From contig JAGXJF010001053.1 of the NCBI GenBank assembly GCA_019208055.1, positions 62,001 to 126,000 on the forward strand: DNA of 64,000 bases, read 5' to 3'. This DNA is from Stipa capillata (taxonomy: Eukaryota > Streptophyta > Magnoliopsida > Poales > Poaceae). The stretch's first letter is position 1, and every line of letters starts with the position of its first letter. The translations under genes were made by a program, and so were the position numbers. Of the stretch, positions 12,345-22,857 are shown one piece after another. The notes below the pieces were generated by a model. The model saw only the letters and a list, made by a program, of their open reading frames with translations. It ran no database searches and was not told the DNA's origin.

Positions 12345-12935
12345 TTGCTTGATGATGGAGACCAAAGAGGGAAACAAAGAAGATATCCAACAAGTTTCAG
12401 TCACCATCAAAATCTAGACCTTCACCCGGAGGGTCTAGATGTTAGTCTGAAATGCTACTAGAGAGGCCGGACCTATACCAGACTGCAACCTGGAGGATCC
12501 AGATTTTAGCCGGTCAGACCGGCCTAGTAGCCGGCTTAAGCCGCCCGAACCGCCTTTTGGCAGTTCGAGTATTTTGGCCAGGGGACCTGTTTCCACCTAT
12601 AAATATACGCCAGTTCGAGTATTTAGTTAATAGATTTCCACTTGCATCTATGATTGTGTTCAACAACCAGTTGTCATGACTGCTTATCGGAACACCACGT
12701 TATCAATATACTTCATCTATACCCACAATTTCAGATTGCTTCTTATATTTCTTGCTTGCTCTTTGATTGCTTGCAGGGAATTGAACCTCGAGTTCACATT
12801 GGTTGTGCTTCCTGCATTGTCAGCTACCTACTAGTTTAGTGATTGCTAAGGTGCATCATCATCGTACGATGTAGTCAAGTCATTAAAGTCATCTTCACAA
12901 ATCGATTCATGTTCTCTTGGAAAGATTAGGACACC
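12345..12935 (+). repeat. Ty3/gypsy 3' LTR, plus orientation
   Basis: This follows the polyprotein stop. It has a promoter box CCTATAAATATACG near 12596, and its last 250 bp align with the complement of 8455-8720. The end is placed after GGACACCCATACA near 12935 by that comparison and is approximate. Whether it is the 3' LTR of the copy before it or the 5' LTR of what follows cannot be decided from one copy. Confidence 0.6.
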
Positions 12936-14740
12936 CATACACTTATCAAGCAGCCACATCACAAACAACAGAGCAATCCTCACCTCCACCTCCTCGCTGC
13001 AACCAAAAGATGATGGCCAACCAATCTCCTCGCTGCAACCAAACCCCAATCAGAAGGGCAAGGGGAAGCTGGCTCCTTAGACTCAAGGGCAGGAACCCAA
13101 AGTGCGCAAATCCAGGGTGCACATGGACCAAATGATTGAGAGCCTGCAACCTTGATCTCCCTAGCACTAGTCCGCCACATGCCCAAGTAAGGCAGGGTTC
13201 CTCAGCTAGTGATAGACAAGACATTCTAGAACAAAGATCTGAGGAAGATTTGCTTGAAGACAAACCCGTATGAGTTCGCCCGAGATGCGATGGATCCCAC
13301 TTCTGGTCCTTGGTGCAGTAGGACTACTACGTACATTCCTGTACATTAGGAAGGACACTATGATCCACTAGTGTTTGGTCGACTTCTAGTACATTCAGCA
13401 AGATGCCTACTTAGGCAAGTTTCCAAGCATGTGAGCCGCATGGTTTGACACAGCTGCTTAGTGTACACTAGGACTGGAAAAAAGAAGCTCATCATGCAGT
13501 TCTACGCTACCTTCTATGTTGAGAGAAGGACACTGAGGTTGCAGTGGATGACCCAGGGCAATCGCAACTCTACCACCATTGATGAGTTTGCTGAGATTTT
13601 GGGTCTCGAATGATCAGATTCTCCCATGCCACACATCCATGACACTAGGAGGGCTCTCAAGGCTAGTTAGCTCGAGCCCTTCTATCATCCCGGCATAGAG
13701 TTCGAGGTTGGAAAGATGATGAACCTCACCTTCAACATCAAGCATCAAGACGCTCAACAAAATGTTTCATCACACCATGCACTCAAGGTGGGAGATGTCA
13801 GTTACATTCATAGCTTTGAGTGCGACTTGCTTATGCATATGGTTAAAGGCAAAGACTTCCTCGTCTCCAAGTACATTTTCAAGATCTTGAGGACCGCCAC
13901 CACTGATCACACTAGGTTACTACCATTTGCTCCTTATATCATGACACTTATCAATCAAACAGCAGATGGGATCTTCTATGTTGAGAAGAAGCACCTGTCA
14001 TATAGGCCAGAGAGGAAGAGAGATGCCCCTGGCTCCTAAAGACAAGGGGAAGAAGGTTGCTGATGAGGTTGGCACCTCTAAGAAGAGAAGCAGAGTTGAA
14101 GCACAGCCAGAAGACAGTGATGATAGCACAAGGACATTCAAGCATTGCAAGGCTCACAACGATGCCACATTCGAGGACATGATCACTAAGGATCCCCAAG
14201 TGGGCAATACTTTGATAGAAATCAAGAATGCTATCTCTAATGTCCTCAATCATCTTCATTGGCAGAATGCTGCTCTTGCTAACCTAAAGTCAGGAGTGAA
14301 GACCATTGAGTGCTAGTAGAAGAGGATCCTCCATAACCAAAAGCAGATGCGTTTGAGGATCTTTGATGATCAGGAGCTGTCGGAGGAGGGGTTCGAGTTT
14401 ACTCTAGAGATCGACACATGGATATCTTCATCGATTTCCTCTAGGTTGAGACACAGTGAGTGGTCCCCGATTTGTGACACGGATACTTCGACACCAGTGC
14501 CTGCACCTTCTACACTTGCTCCACCATCGCCTACGGCTGCTCGGCGTACTTCTCCACCATCGCTGCTTCACCTACACATGGCTTGACGACTGCTCCACTG
14601 ACCTTTGCCACATAGGCATCTCCTTCGTCCCCAGGGCACAATCCGTTAGCATAGAGCTTAGCCTTCTAGCATTCTTCCTTTTTGGTGTCTTGATGCCAAA
14701 AGGGAGTGATGGTGTAGCTTGCTTTTGGAGAGTGGGTAGC
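12936..14740 (+). pseudogene. Decayed retroelement ORF (putative plant transposon protein type)
   Basis: Short open pieces in shifting frames read as one decayed protein. From 13490 the translation gives MQFYATFYVERRT-like text and a WMTQGN segment; 13716-14039 is open and contains FAPYIMTLI, a hallmark of the 'putative plant transposon protein' found in the extra 3' ORF of SIRE-like elements. 13966-14316 is open, Lys/Glu-rich and ends in a helical segment (IEIKNAISNVLNHL). Near 14690 comes GVLMPKGS, typical of the 3' spacer of such elements. I infer a relic of an env-position ORF or of a non-autonomous element. No enzyme domain is present. Confidence 0.5.
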
Positions 14741-15088
14741 TAGGTGTTGTGGAGTTGAGCTACAAGACTTGTTCTTCTTGATGGTTCATGTAATGTCTTG
14801 TAAATTCCTATCTTTTTGTGACTTGTTTGTTATTGTTGCTACTTGATGACATGGTTGTATGCTTTATCTCATGTCGTATATATGACATGCATATCTTTGC
14901 CATGATCACCTCATCATGCATACTTATTTAGCTCACATGCTTAATTGTACACTATGCACGCCCACAAATCCTAAGATAGAGGGGGAGCTCTTCACATTTC
15001 AACCTCAACATACACATTGCATTCAAAACAAATTCTAAACAATGCACATGGGGAGCTCACTTTATCTCATAGGATCCAAAAGAACACT
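14741..15088 (+). other. Retroelement 3' spacer-like DNA, no gene
   Basis: There is no open frame of note. The stretch contains two GGGGGAGCTC/GGGGAGCTC motifs (near 14984 and 15050) like the repeated polypurine motifs that precede the 3' LTR in SIRE-like copia elements, consistent with the decayed ORF before it. No LTR in plus orientation follows. Confidence 0.35.
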
Positions 15089-15735
15089 GATACAGAGGGA
15101 TGTTGATCTTTACAGTTGGAATGATAACTAGGAAAGTCTAGATGGAAACCGCCCCAACAACACACATCAATGTGATAGCCTTTGGGAAACTTGGAACAAA
15201 ATCAACGCGCCTCTTGATAAATGCTAGGGTGGATTCCCTAATGAGTATTAGCAAGGCACTTTCACCAGCTTCCAAATATCAGTCCCCTTAATAGTACAGC
15301 TTTCTGAAACTTAGTGTGATTGTTTGAACCACTAAAGAGCTAGAAAATGATAACTAATATTCATTTCTTCAAGATGTATTTCCTTAGAATACTTTTGGGG
15401 GTCATCACCGCTAGTTATATCTTCACTTTTAGGACTAAATTACCTAATCACACTTGAGGCACACATTAGCCCATTAATCGTTTGTCATTAATCATCAAAA
15501 CCCACTTAGAGGGTGAAGATTCACTTTCAATCTCCCCCTTTTGGTGATTGATGACAACCTAATTAAAGCTTCGATTTTGGATATAGAAGAGTGCTTGATA
15601 TGAAGGGATACTGATCTTCACGATTGGAACGATAACTAGGGAAGCCTAGATGGAAAGCAACCCCAGCAACACACACCAATGTGATAGCCTTTGGGGAACT
15701 TGGAACCAAATGTACAACCTTGGTGGATTCCCCAA
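15089..15735 (+). repeat. Direct repeat pair flanking the minus copia LTR fragment
   Basis: Two similar segments of about 140-150 bp lie at 15089-15240 and 15597-15735. Both contain GGATGTTGATC/GGATACTGATC, GATAACTAGG.AAG.CTAGATGG and AATGTGATAGCCTTTGGG, and both end at TGGATTCCC. Divergence is about 15-20% by eye. The copies bracket the minus-strand LTR start at 15529. They are too long and too divergent to be a target duplication. Confidence 0.6.
15241..15529 (-). repeat. Copia (SIRE-like) LTR fragment with polypurine tract, minus
   Basis: On the minus strand, CACCAAAAGGGGGAGATT (15530-15547) is a copia polypurine tract, followed at once by TGAAAGTGAATCTTCACC and a GGGTTTTGATGATTAATGACAAA stretch broken over two short boxes. 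This is the start of a SIRE-type 3' LTR, organised as at 47427-47470 but from a different family. The LTR runs leftward from 15529. Its far end is not recognisable, so the left coordinate is only a limit set by the direct repeat before it. Confidence 0.55.
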
Positions 15736-15810
15736 TCTAGAGGGATGAACCTTACATCAAGGAGCAAAGCTCTACTTTTAGTCTAAACATCAAACCTAAC
15801 CCTAAGAGAG
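15736..15810. other. Flank of a CACTA insertion
   Basis: A short stretch before the CACTA terminus at 15811. The three bases before it are gag (15808-15810); the matching duplicate should follow the missing 3' end of that element, which is not in the window. Confidence 0.3.
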
Positions 15811-16867
15811 CACTACTACAGAAAAGGCGATCTCTGACGGGCAGAAAATGTTCATCACTGATGGTTGAAGGGTCCGTCAGAAACAGATCGTCAGTGGTGA
15901 CTACCGTACCACTGACGTGTGATATGACCGTTAGTGGTGACCAAGTACCACTAACGGACACATGGTAACCGTCACTGGTAGTTCATCACTGGTGACCTAT
16001 TAATGCACCAGGAAAATAATCACCTCTAAAGAACATGTACTTTGTGCCTGTCAGTGGAGATACTTACCATTGACGGATGCTGGATACCAGCCGTCAGTGG
16101 TGTATTATTAGTGGGTGACGACAACGAGTCACCACCAACGATAGCAGTTTAGTCCCTCGTCAGTGGTGACTTATTGTCACCTCTGGTGAAAATTACTTTG
16201 CTGGCTAGCCTCAGGACTAGCTAGCCATGCCCTCTGAAAAACCCAGCTATATAGCCCCAGCTGCACAACCTCTTAGTATCCCCAACTGCAAGGCACAAGC
16301 ACAATATATATAATTCACACACATATATAAGCACAATATGATCGACAAAAAGAAATAAGCATTCATATTTATTTCACAACAATGTGACACATCATTAGAA
16401 TTAGTAATATTTGACAAGTCTGGACTTTACAACATAATCCAAAATCAGTTTCAACAAAACTATGTCTGGGGTTGGGGTACGGCGAGTTTTGGGGGCAGTT
16501 GGATGCCAGCATAAAATTCACCGCTTGGTCATATAACATAATTGTTGAAGAAACCATACAAATATATTTTGATGCGGCATTGGTCTTCTTTGTAGTTGTA
16601 GTTATCTAAGTGGATCTTAAAATCCTATATATTAATTAGAAGAACATTAATTTCATATGGACATGAAATAAGTGTTAAATTGGCTAGTTGATAAAGATTT
16701 AGATCGATTATACCATTTCTAGGCAAGGTGGGTTCTAGTATTTGACGATCACGTCCATGTGGGCACAAACGTAGAACCCACATGTCAAGCTGTTATCGAG
16801 CTATTGCTTGCACGGGAAATCAAACTTGTGTATGAGCTTTGGGGATGCCCTTTCTTGCAACGGGACC
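15811..16867 (+). mobile_element. CACTA element, 5' terminus and left part
   Basis: The segment starts CACTACTACAGAAAAGGCG, a CACTA terminal inverted repeat. From 15830 to 16200 follow inverted and direct copies of cores such as TCACTGACGG and CCGTCAGTGGTGA, the subterminal array. 16200-16867 has no clear coding sequence. The element is interrupted at 16868 by an LTR element and resumes at 32770 (see the Ulp1 gene at 33136-35150). No matching 3' terminus was found anywhere in the window. It forms the oldest layer of the nest on this side. Confidence 0.75.
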
Positions 16868-17325
16868 TGTCGGTGAACAAACGCCAGCGGCAGTGGTCCG
16901 GAAGGACCCCCTTTGGGATTCGGCCAGGGAAGCGGAGGAGCAGGAGCTACGTCAGATCTTGAGTGGCAGGATGCTAGAAACAAGACCGTGATTTACCAAG
17001 GTTCGGGCCACCTTCCTGGTGTAAAACTATACGTCCTGCTTTTCGTGTATATATGAATATTTGGATGATTACAATCAACCTGGAAGCACATGTGTTCTTC
17101 CTCTTTTCTATCTCTTAGGTCTTTTTTCTCTCCTCTTTCTCTGGGCCTTGGTTCTCCCCTTATATACCCGGGGGTCACCACAAAGGCCGAAAGGCAAATA
17201 TACTGTAGTAGCACCGTTGCTGACGGATAGGGCATGGGCGTCCCACGCCAACGGTTGAGGGTTGCTGTAGCGGAATAGTTCCCGTCACGCTTTGGTTGGA
17301 ATCTGGGTCATCATGACGGGGTTGG

Positions 17326-17347
17326 CACTAGTGCAGAACCCCCTTAT
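17326..17347 (+). repeat. Left terminal inverted repeat of the CACTA element
   Basis: The 22 bases starting CACTAGTGCAGAACCCCC are the exact complement of 27960-27981. The preceding bases tgg are the target duplication. Confidence 0.95.
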
Positions 17348-17349
17348 AG

Positions 17350-17950
17350 ATGAAAGCTTATTAGTGGCGTTCCCCCAAAAAGCAATGCCACTGGTATCTG
17401 CTCAGATTATCAGTAGCGTGTCACCAGGGACGAACGCCACTAATAACAAAGTACTAGTGGCGTGCTTCTCTATACCACACGCCACTAGTAAGTGGGGCCC
17501 AGCCGTGGCCTGGGAGAACTTACTAGTGGCGTGTTCTGGACAGCACACGCCACTAGTACCAGGGCTTACTAGTGGCGTGCTCCATCAGCCCACACGCCAC
17601 TAGTAAGAGGGGCCCAGCCGTGGCCCGGGAGAGCTTACTAGTGGCATGGTCTCAGTAGCACACGCCACTAGTACCAGGATTACTAGTGGCGTGCTTCAAC
17701 AGCCCACACGCCACTAGTAAGCGGGGCCCAGCCGTGGCCCGGGAGAGCTTACTAGTGGTGTGGTCTGAGTAGCACACGCCACTAGTACCTGGCTTACTAG
17801 TGGCGTGCTCCTATGGTCCACACGCCACTAGTAAGTGGGGCCCAGCCGTGGCCCAGGAGAAATTACTAGTGGCGTGGTCTCGGGAGCACACGCCACTAGT
17901 ATCTAGGTTACTAGTGCCGTGCCCCTCTAGCACACACGCCACTAGTAATT
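17350..17950. repeat. Left subterminal inverted-repeat array
   Basis: The 13-mer TACTAGTGGCGTG and its complement CACGCCACTAGTA alternate about every 25-45 bases. They are embedded in four longer tandem units of about 114 bp marked by GGGGCCCAGCCGTGGCC at about 17494, 17609, 17723 and 17837. Each adjacent pair of 13-mers can fold as a hairpin. Such arrays are the binding sites of TNPA-type proteins in known CACTA elements. Confidence 0.9.
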
Positions 17951-18433
17951 ACGATCAATAATTGAGCTGTGTATACACGTGAGAGCCCCCCTCTCTCCTT
18001 CTTCCTCCTCACCACTTCTTCTCCTTCTTCCTCCTCTCCCCTTGTTCTCTCCTCCAACACCTTGCACATTTTTTATCTACCTAATTAGCCCTAGGTAGAT
18101 CTAGCTATTCATAATTAAGCCCTAATTAACTAGCTAGATCTACTCTCTCTCCCTCCACCCTCTCCCATGAATTAAATTAACTCTCTCTCTCTCCTCCATG
18201 TAGCCCCAGTTCCTTCGGAAATGGTAAGATCTTTGGCGCAAGAAGAAGCCAATTGCCATTACAAAAGTAATTAGCGTTTTTGGCATTAACAGAAATTTTG
18301 GACTAGTAATTAGCCCCAAATCCTCTCTCTCCCGCTCCATTCTTATCTCCTCTCCTTCCACCACCACCACCACCATACATATATAGCTGGCCTCACTAGC
18401 TCGATCGACGTCTCGGTCCTCTCTTCGTCCTAG

Positions 18434-18811
18434 GTGAGAATTAACTTTGGGGGCATCGTTGTCTATTTGAATAAAATGAAATGTATATTGTTGTGGACAT
18501 GCATGTGAGATGATGAAAATTTGTGTTCGGCCATCGACTTTGTTATTGCTTGTGATACGGTCATCGAGCCGAGGCAACAACTCATTGTAGTTGCTCCATG
18601 TGTTTTTTTCAGGGAATATATAACTCATTGTAGTTGCTCCATGTGTTTTTTTCAAGGAATATATATGAGTTGCCAATGTTTTGACAAAATGTTGATTCGT
18701 CAACGTTTTGTCAAATTTCTGGCACACTCGATTTGTGTCATTTTTAGCAAAGGTCATGCCAAAATTTTCTATGACCTTGTTGATTTTAATCCTTTTTCTT
18801 AAATCTTATAG
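18434..18811 (+). other. Probable leader intron of the transposase gene
   Basis: A donor-like CCTAG|GTGAGAAT (GT at 18434-18435) and an acceptor-like CTTATAG (AG at 18810-18811) stand 20 bases before the transposase ATG at 18831. The interval holds a segment also found in the leader of the second gene (see repeat 18561-18772) and a 43-bp internal tandem duplication (AACTCATTGTAGTTGCTCC, twice). The splice sites are inferred from consensus only. Confidence 0.5.
18561..18772 (+). repeat. Leader segment duplicated at 24393-24578
   Basis: The segment starts ATCGAGCCGAGGCAACAA and runs through TGTTGATTCGTCAA, GTCAAATTTCTGGCAC and TTTTTAGCAAAGGTCATGCC. The same order of blocks recurs at 24393-24578. 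Both copies lie in the leader upstream of a coding start (18831 and 24890). Confidence 0.8.
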
Positions 18812-18830
18812 GGATCGATCGAACGATATC

Positions 18831-21800
18831 ATGGATCGAAGTATGAATGGGTTCTTAAAGTTCACCGTGGAAGATATGGAGCGAAGGGGTGGCAAGGAGA
18901 TATGTTGTCCGTGTCGTGATTGCAAAAACATGCATATGTTCACGCCCCGTTCTGGCTCTGTGAAGGCGCACTTGCTCCGATGGGGTTTCATGGATGGTTA
19001 TACACGGTGGACAAGTCACGGTGAGGAGGATGAGGATGTTGCCGACGTCGAAGGGGCGATAGATGAAGAAGCGGGAAACGAATACCCGGAAGATGAAGGG
19101 ATGGAGCACCAAGAGGCGCCCGGACATGATGAAGAGGCCGGACATGACCACGATGCCGGACATGATGAAGATGCCGAAGCGGCGGACACCTAGGACACGC
19201 TGGCCGCAATGGTGCAGGACCCTCATGTTCAAGAGTTGATTGTGAAAAAGACGACTAACGAAAGAGCTGCTCTTAGAGAGGCTGCCAAGTTTGCGAAACT
19301 GGAGAAAGACTCAAAAACTCCATTGTATGATGGTTGCGATCCCCAGCACACCCGTCTCACGTCACGCTCAAACTTTTAGACATCAAGGCAAAATACAAGA
19401 GCACGGACGCAAGTCTCGATGCAACATTGGAGTTTCTACATAAAGTTTTTCCCGAGGGGAACGTGTTGCCTAGTAGTATCGATGAGGCCAAGAAGGTCGT
19501 GTGCCCTCTTGATTTGCCGCACATCAGATACCATGCGTCAATGACTGCATCGTTTATCGGAACGAGCAGGAGGATCTAACAGAGTGTCCAGAGTGCGAGG
19601 AACCCCGATACAAGCGGGGAAAGAAAACTCCTCAGAAGGGTTGTATGGTACTTTCCGCTCATTCCCCGTTTGCAGCATCTATATGCAAACAAGAAGGAAG
19701 CAAAGCTCATGCGTTGGCACAAAGATAGGAAGATGGCGGGTAAAGATGATGGCGTGCTGAGACACCCTGCAGATGGTTGCCAGTGGAAAGCACTCGACTG
19801 TGAATACCCCGAATTCGGAGGAGAAGCAAGGAATATCAGGTTGGGTGTGAGTACGGACGGACTCAATCCTTTTGGCAACCAGAGCAGCACACACACAGCG
19901 CCTGGCCCGTGTTTGTATGGTTCTACAACCTCCCCCCTTGGCGCTGCATGAAGCGGAAGTATGTACACATGGTTATGCTAATTCAAGGGCCGACACAACC
20001 GGGGAACGATATTAACCTGTATCTCGAGCTATTGAAGGAGGAGCTAGACACATTATGGGCTGATGAAGGGGTCCCCACGTGGGACGCCAACGAACGAAAC
20101 CATTTCCCTATGAGAGCTGCGTTGATCACGATGGTGCAAGACTACCTCGGTTACGGATATGTCTCCGGCCAGGTGTGCCACGGACACTTTGGATGTGTTA
20201 AGTGTATGGATGATACAACTTATCTCCAGTTAAAGCCCGCGGGCGGCTCTCAAAAAACCGTGTTCATGGGGCATCGAAAGTGGCTTCACAAAGATGACGA
20301 GTGGAGAAGTCGTCCAGATCTGTTCGATGGTACAACTGAGGCTCGCTTAAAGCCACGTAAGAGGAGCGGAGAAGAAATCTATCGGCTGTTGAACGATTGG
20401 AAAGAGTGCCCTAAGCCGGGAAAGAAGCGGAAAGCCCCTGAGCCGCTGTTAAAAGTATGGAAAGGAAGTCTGTTTTTTTGGGGGCTTGCCTTACTGGCCA
20501 GTCCTCGATACGCCTCATTGTCTTGATGTCATGCATATCACGAAGAATGTCTGTGAGAGTTTGCTTGGTACCTTGTTCGACATGCGGAAAAGACAAAAGA
20601 TGGGCCGAAGGCAAGGCAAGACTTGAAAGACCTCAATATAAGGGATGAGCTGCACGCTGACCAGGAGGAGACAGTTACGCGCATGAATGTTTCAAAATTT
20701 GATGATTCATGTCCCCCCACTTGCTTCACTCTAGATCCGAAGGAGCTCGATCAAGTTTTCAAGTGCCTCGAAGGTATCAAAGTTAGTTCTGGGTACTCGG
20801 GGAGCATACGCAGATATCTAGACGTGAAGAAATGCAGGGTGTCCGGGATGAAGTCTCATGACTGTCACGTGATGATGACATAGATACTTCCGGTTGCACT
20901 TAGAGGGATATGGACAAGCACGTCCGCGAAACACTTCTTGACCTCTGTAATTTTTCGATGTTATCTCTCAAAAGTCGATCAGTTTGCAGCGTCTCGCAAG
21001 GCTACAGGAAGAGATCGTTGTCATACTATGTGAGCTTGAGATCTACTTCCCGCCCGCATTCTTTGACATTATGGTACATCTGTTGGTCCATGTTGTCCCG
21101 GAGATCATCGACCTGGGACCGGTATACTTGCATAACATGTTCCCGTTCGAAAGGATGAACGGGACTATCAAGGGTTTCATTCGTAACAGGGCCCGCCCGG
21201 ATGGAAGCATCGTCCAGGGCTTTCTAACGGAGGAGTGCATCGTGTTTTGCACGGATTACATGGAAGTCAAAAAATCTATCGGTCTGCCTGTTATTAAGCA
21301 TGTTGGCAGGCTCGAAGGAGTAGGTCACTCGGTTGGGAAGAGGGATTTGCATGTGGACTTTGATACACCAAACCGACGCGACGACTTCAACAGAGCGCAC
21401 ACAGTAGCGTTACAGCACCTAGAAATGGTCACCCCTTGGGCGGAGAAGCACGAGAGAACATTAAGAAAAAAGTACGCTGACCTTGGGCAACCGAGGACCG
21501 ATGACCAAATCAAGAGAGAGCACAACTCCTCCTTCACGGCTTGGTTCAAAGAGCGCATTCAGAAGAAGCCATTGCCAGCGAGTGATGACAGAGCAAAGAT
21601 CATCTTCGCCTTGGCACATGGCCCCATATGCAATCTCGTGACTTATCAAGCATATGATATCAATGGATACACATTCTATACGGAGGTCAAAGACAAGGAT
21701 AGTGATTACCAAAACTCGGGGGTGACGATGGAGGCCTTGACCGGTAATGTAAAGGACAGATACTATGGCAGGCTCGAAGAGATCTGGGTACTTGACTACT

Positions 21801-22249
21801 CGGGAGAGGTCAAGATCCCCATGTGCCGTGTCAGATGGGCGAAGAGTATCGTAATCGAAGACCGTTATTTCACTACCATGGTTATACCCTCAGCAAAGCC
21901 TACTGAGAATGTGCGAGGAATCACCGCCCAAAATGAGCCGTGGGTATTAGCTAAGGACGTGGCCCAATGCTTCTACGTAACCGACCCGACAAGGCCGAGA
22001 CGTGTTGTCATGAGGAGAGGCAAAAGGAGCATCGTCGGAATGGATGGAGTCGCTGACGAGGAAGACTTCGACCAATTTGGTGACCCAGCGGAAGAAGATG
22101 ACGGTAGAAAATACACCACGAGAAGGAGCAGAACTACGTTACCTAAGACAGGCCGTCCCTTCAAAAGAAAGAGTCACGATGTGGGGCTCAAGTATACAAG
22201 GAAGACCAAGAAAACCAAGACAACCGTTGAGAAGATTGTGAAACGCTGA
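18831..22249 (+). pseudogene. CACTA transposase, TNPD/TNP2 type (Transposase_21), broken
   Basis: The ATG at 18831 opens a transposase-associated domain: ICCPCRDCKN, then HLLRWGFMDGYTRW, ending in HGE near 19021. A TAG at 19191 interrupts it. The Transposase_21 core follows in pieces: TPLYDGCDPQHTRLTS, KLLDIKAKYKSTDASLDATL, a CPEC zinc-like pair near 19590, GVSTDGLNPFGNQSST (its Asp is probably catalytic), PGNDINLYL, GYVSGQVCHGHFGCVKC and HCLDVMHITKNVCESLLGTL. From 20984 one frame is open to 22249. It has the DUF4218 region (PPAFFDIMVHLLVH, MFPFERMNGTIKGF), then DUF4216 (YYGRLEEIWVLDYSG, RVRWAKS) and a basic tail. At least six frameshifts and stops separate the blocks. The order and about 1100-codon length match the family. 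It would bind the termini and cut and join DNA in the nucleus; this copy cannot. Confidence 0.92.
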
Positions 22250-22388
22250 CAAACTAGCTAGCAGCGGCAATTTCTCACATTATTGTATCTCTTTTGTATT
22301 TGCACTTAACCATTGATGTAATATCAAGTTGTATCGAGTCTATGCATATTACTATTGATGTCATATCCTAACCCTAAATTTCTAGAAA

Positions 22389-22587
22389 ATACCCTAAATA
22401 ATATAATCCTAACCCTAAATACGCTAAATACCCTAAATAATATAATCCTAACCCTAAATACGCTAAATACCCTAAATAATATAATCCTAACCCTAACTAT
22501 GCTAAATACCCTAAATAATATAATCCTAACCCTAACTCATACGCTAAATACCCTAAATAATATAATCCTAACCCTAACTATGCTAAA
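22389..22587 (+). repeat. 40-bp minisatellite with CCCTAAA heptamers
   Basis: Five near-identical units of 39-41 bp are marked by ATAATCCTAACCCTAA at about 22403, 22442, 22482, 22521 and 22562. Each contains CCCTAAA once or twice, the complement of the plant telomere repeat TTTAGGG, but the heptamers are not in a pure tandem run. Confidence 0.85.
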
Positions 22588-22681
22588 ACCACAAAATCTA
22601 ACAGAATTTAACCACAAAATCTAACAGAATTTAACCACTAGTAACCATAAAATCTAACAGAATTTAACAAAATGTAACAAA

Positions 22682-22857
22682 TACTAGTGGCGTGGCAGAG
22701 CAGAGGCACGCCACTAGTAACCTGTTACTAGTTACTAGTGGCGTGGGCGTATAAAGGCGCGCCACTAGTAACCTGTTACTAGTGGCGTGGGAACACACAG
22801 GCACGCCACTAGTAATCGGTTACTAGTGGCGTGTGAAATCACCCGCACGCCACTAGT
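22682..22857. repeat. Internal copy of the CACTA subterminal array
   Basis: Four pairs of TACTAGTGGCGTG and CACGCCACTAGTA occur here, nearly 5 kb from either terminus and between the two genes. Spacing inside a pair is about 10-15 bases. In known elements such arrays sit at the ends, so this position is unusual. Confidence 0.88.

Noticed and set aside
17350..17950. CRISPR-like array
   Set aside because: Regular repeats with spacers, but alternating in orientation and placed at CACTA ends in a plant genome.
22389..22587. Interstitial telomere repeat
   Set aside because: CCCTAAA is only part of a 40-bp unit and is never in a pure tandem run; the block is a CACTA-internal minisatellite.
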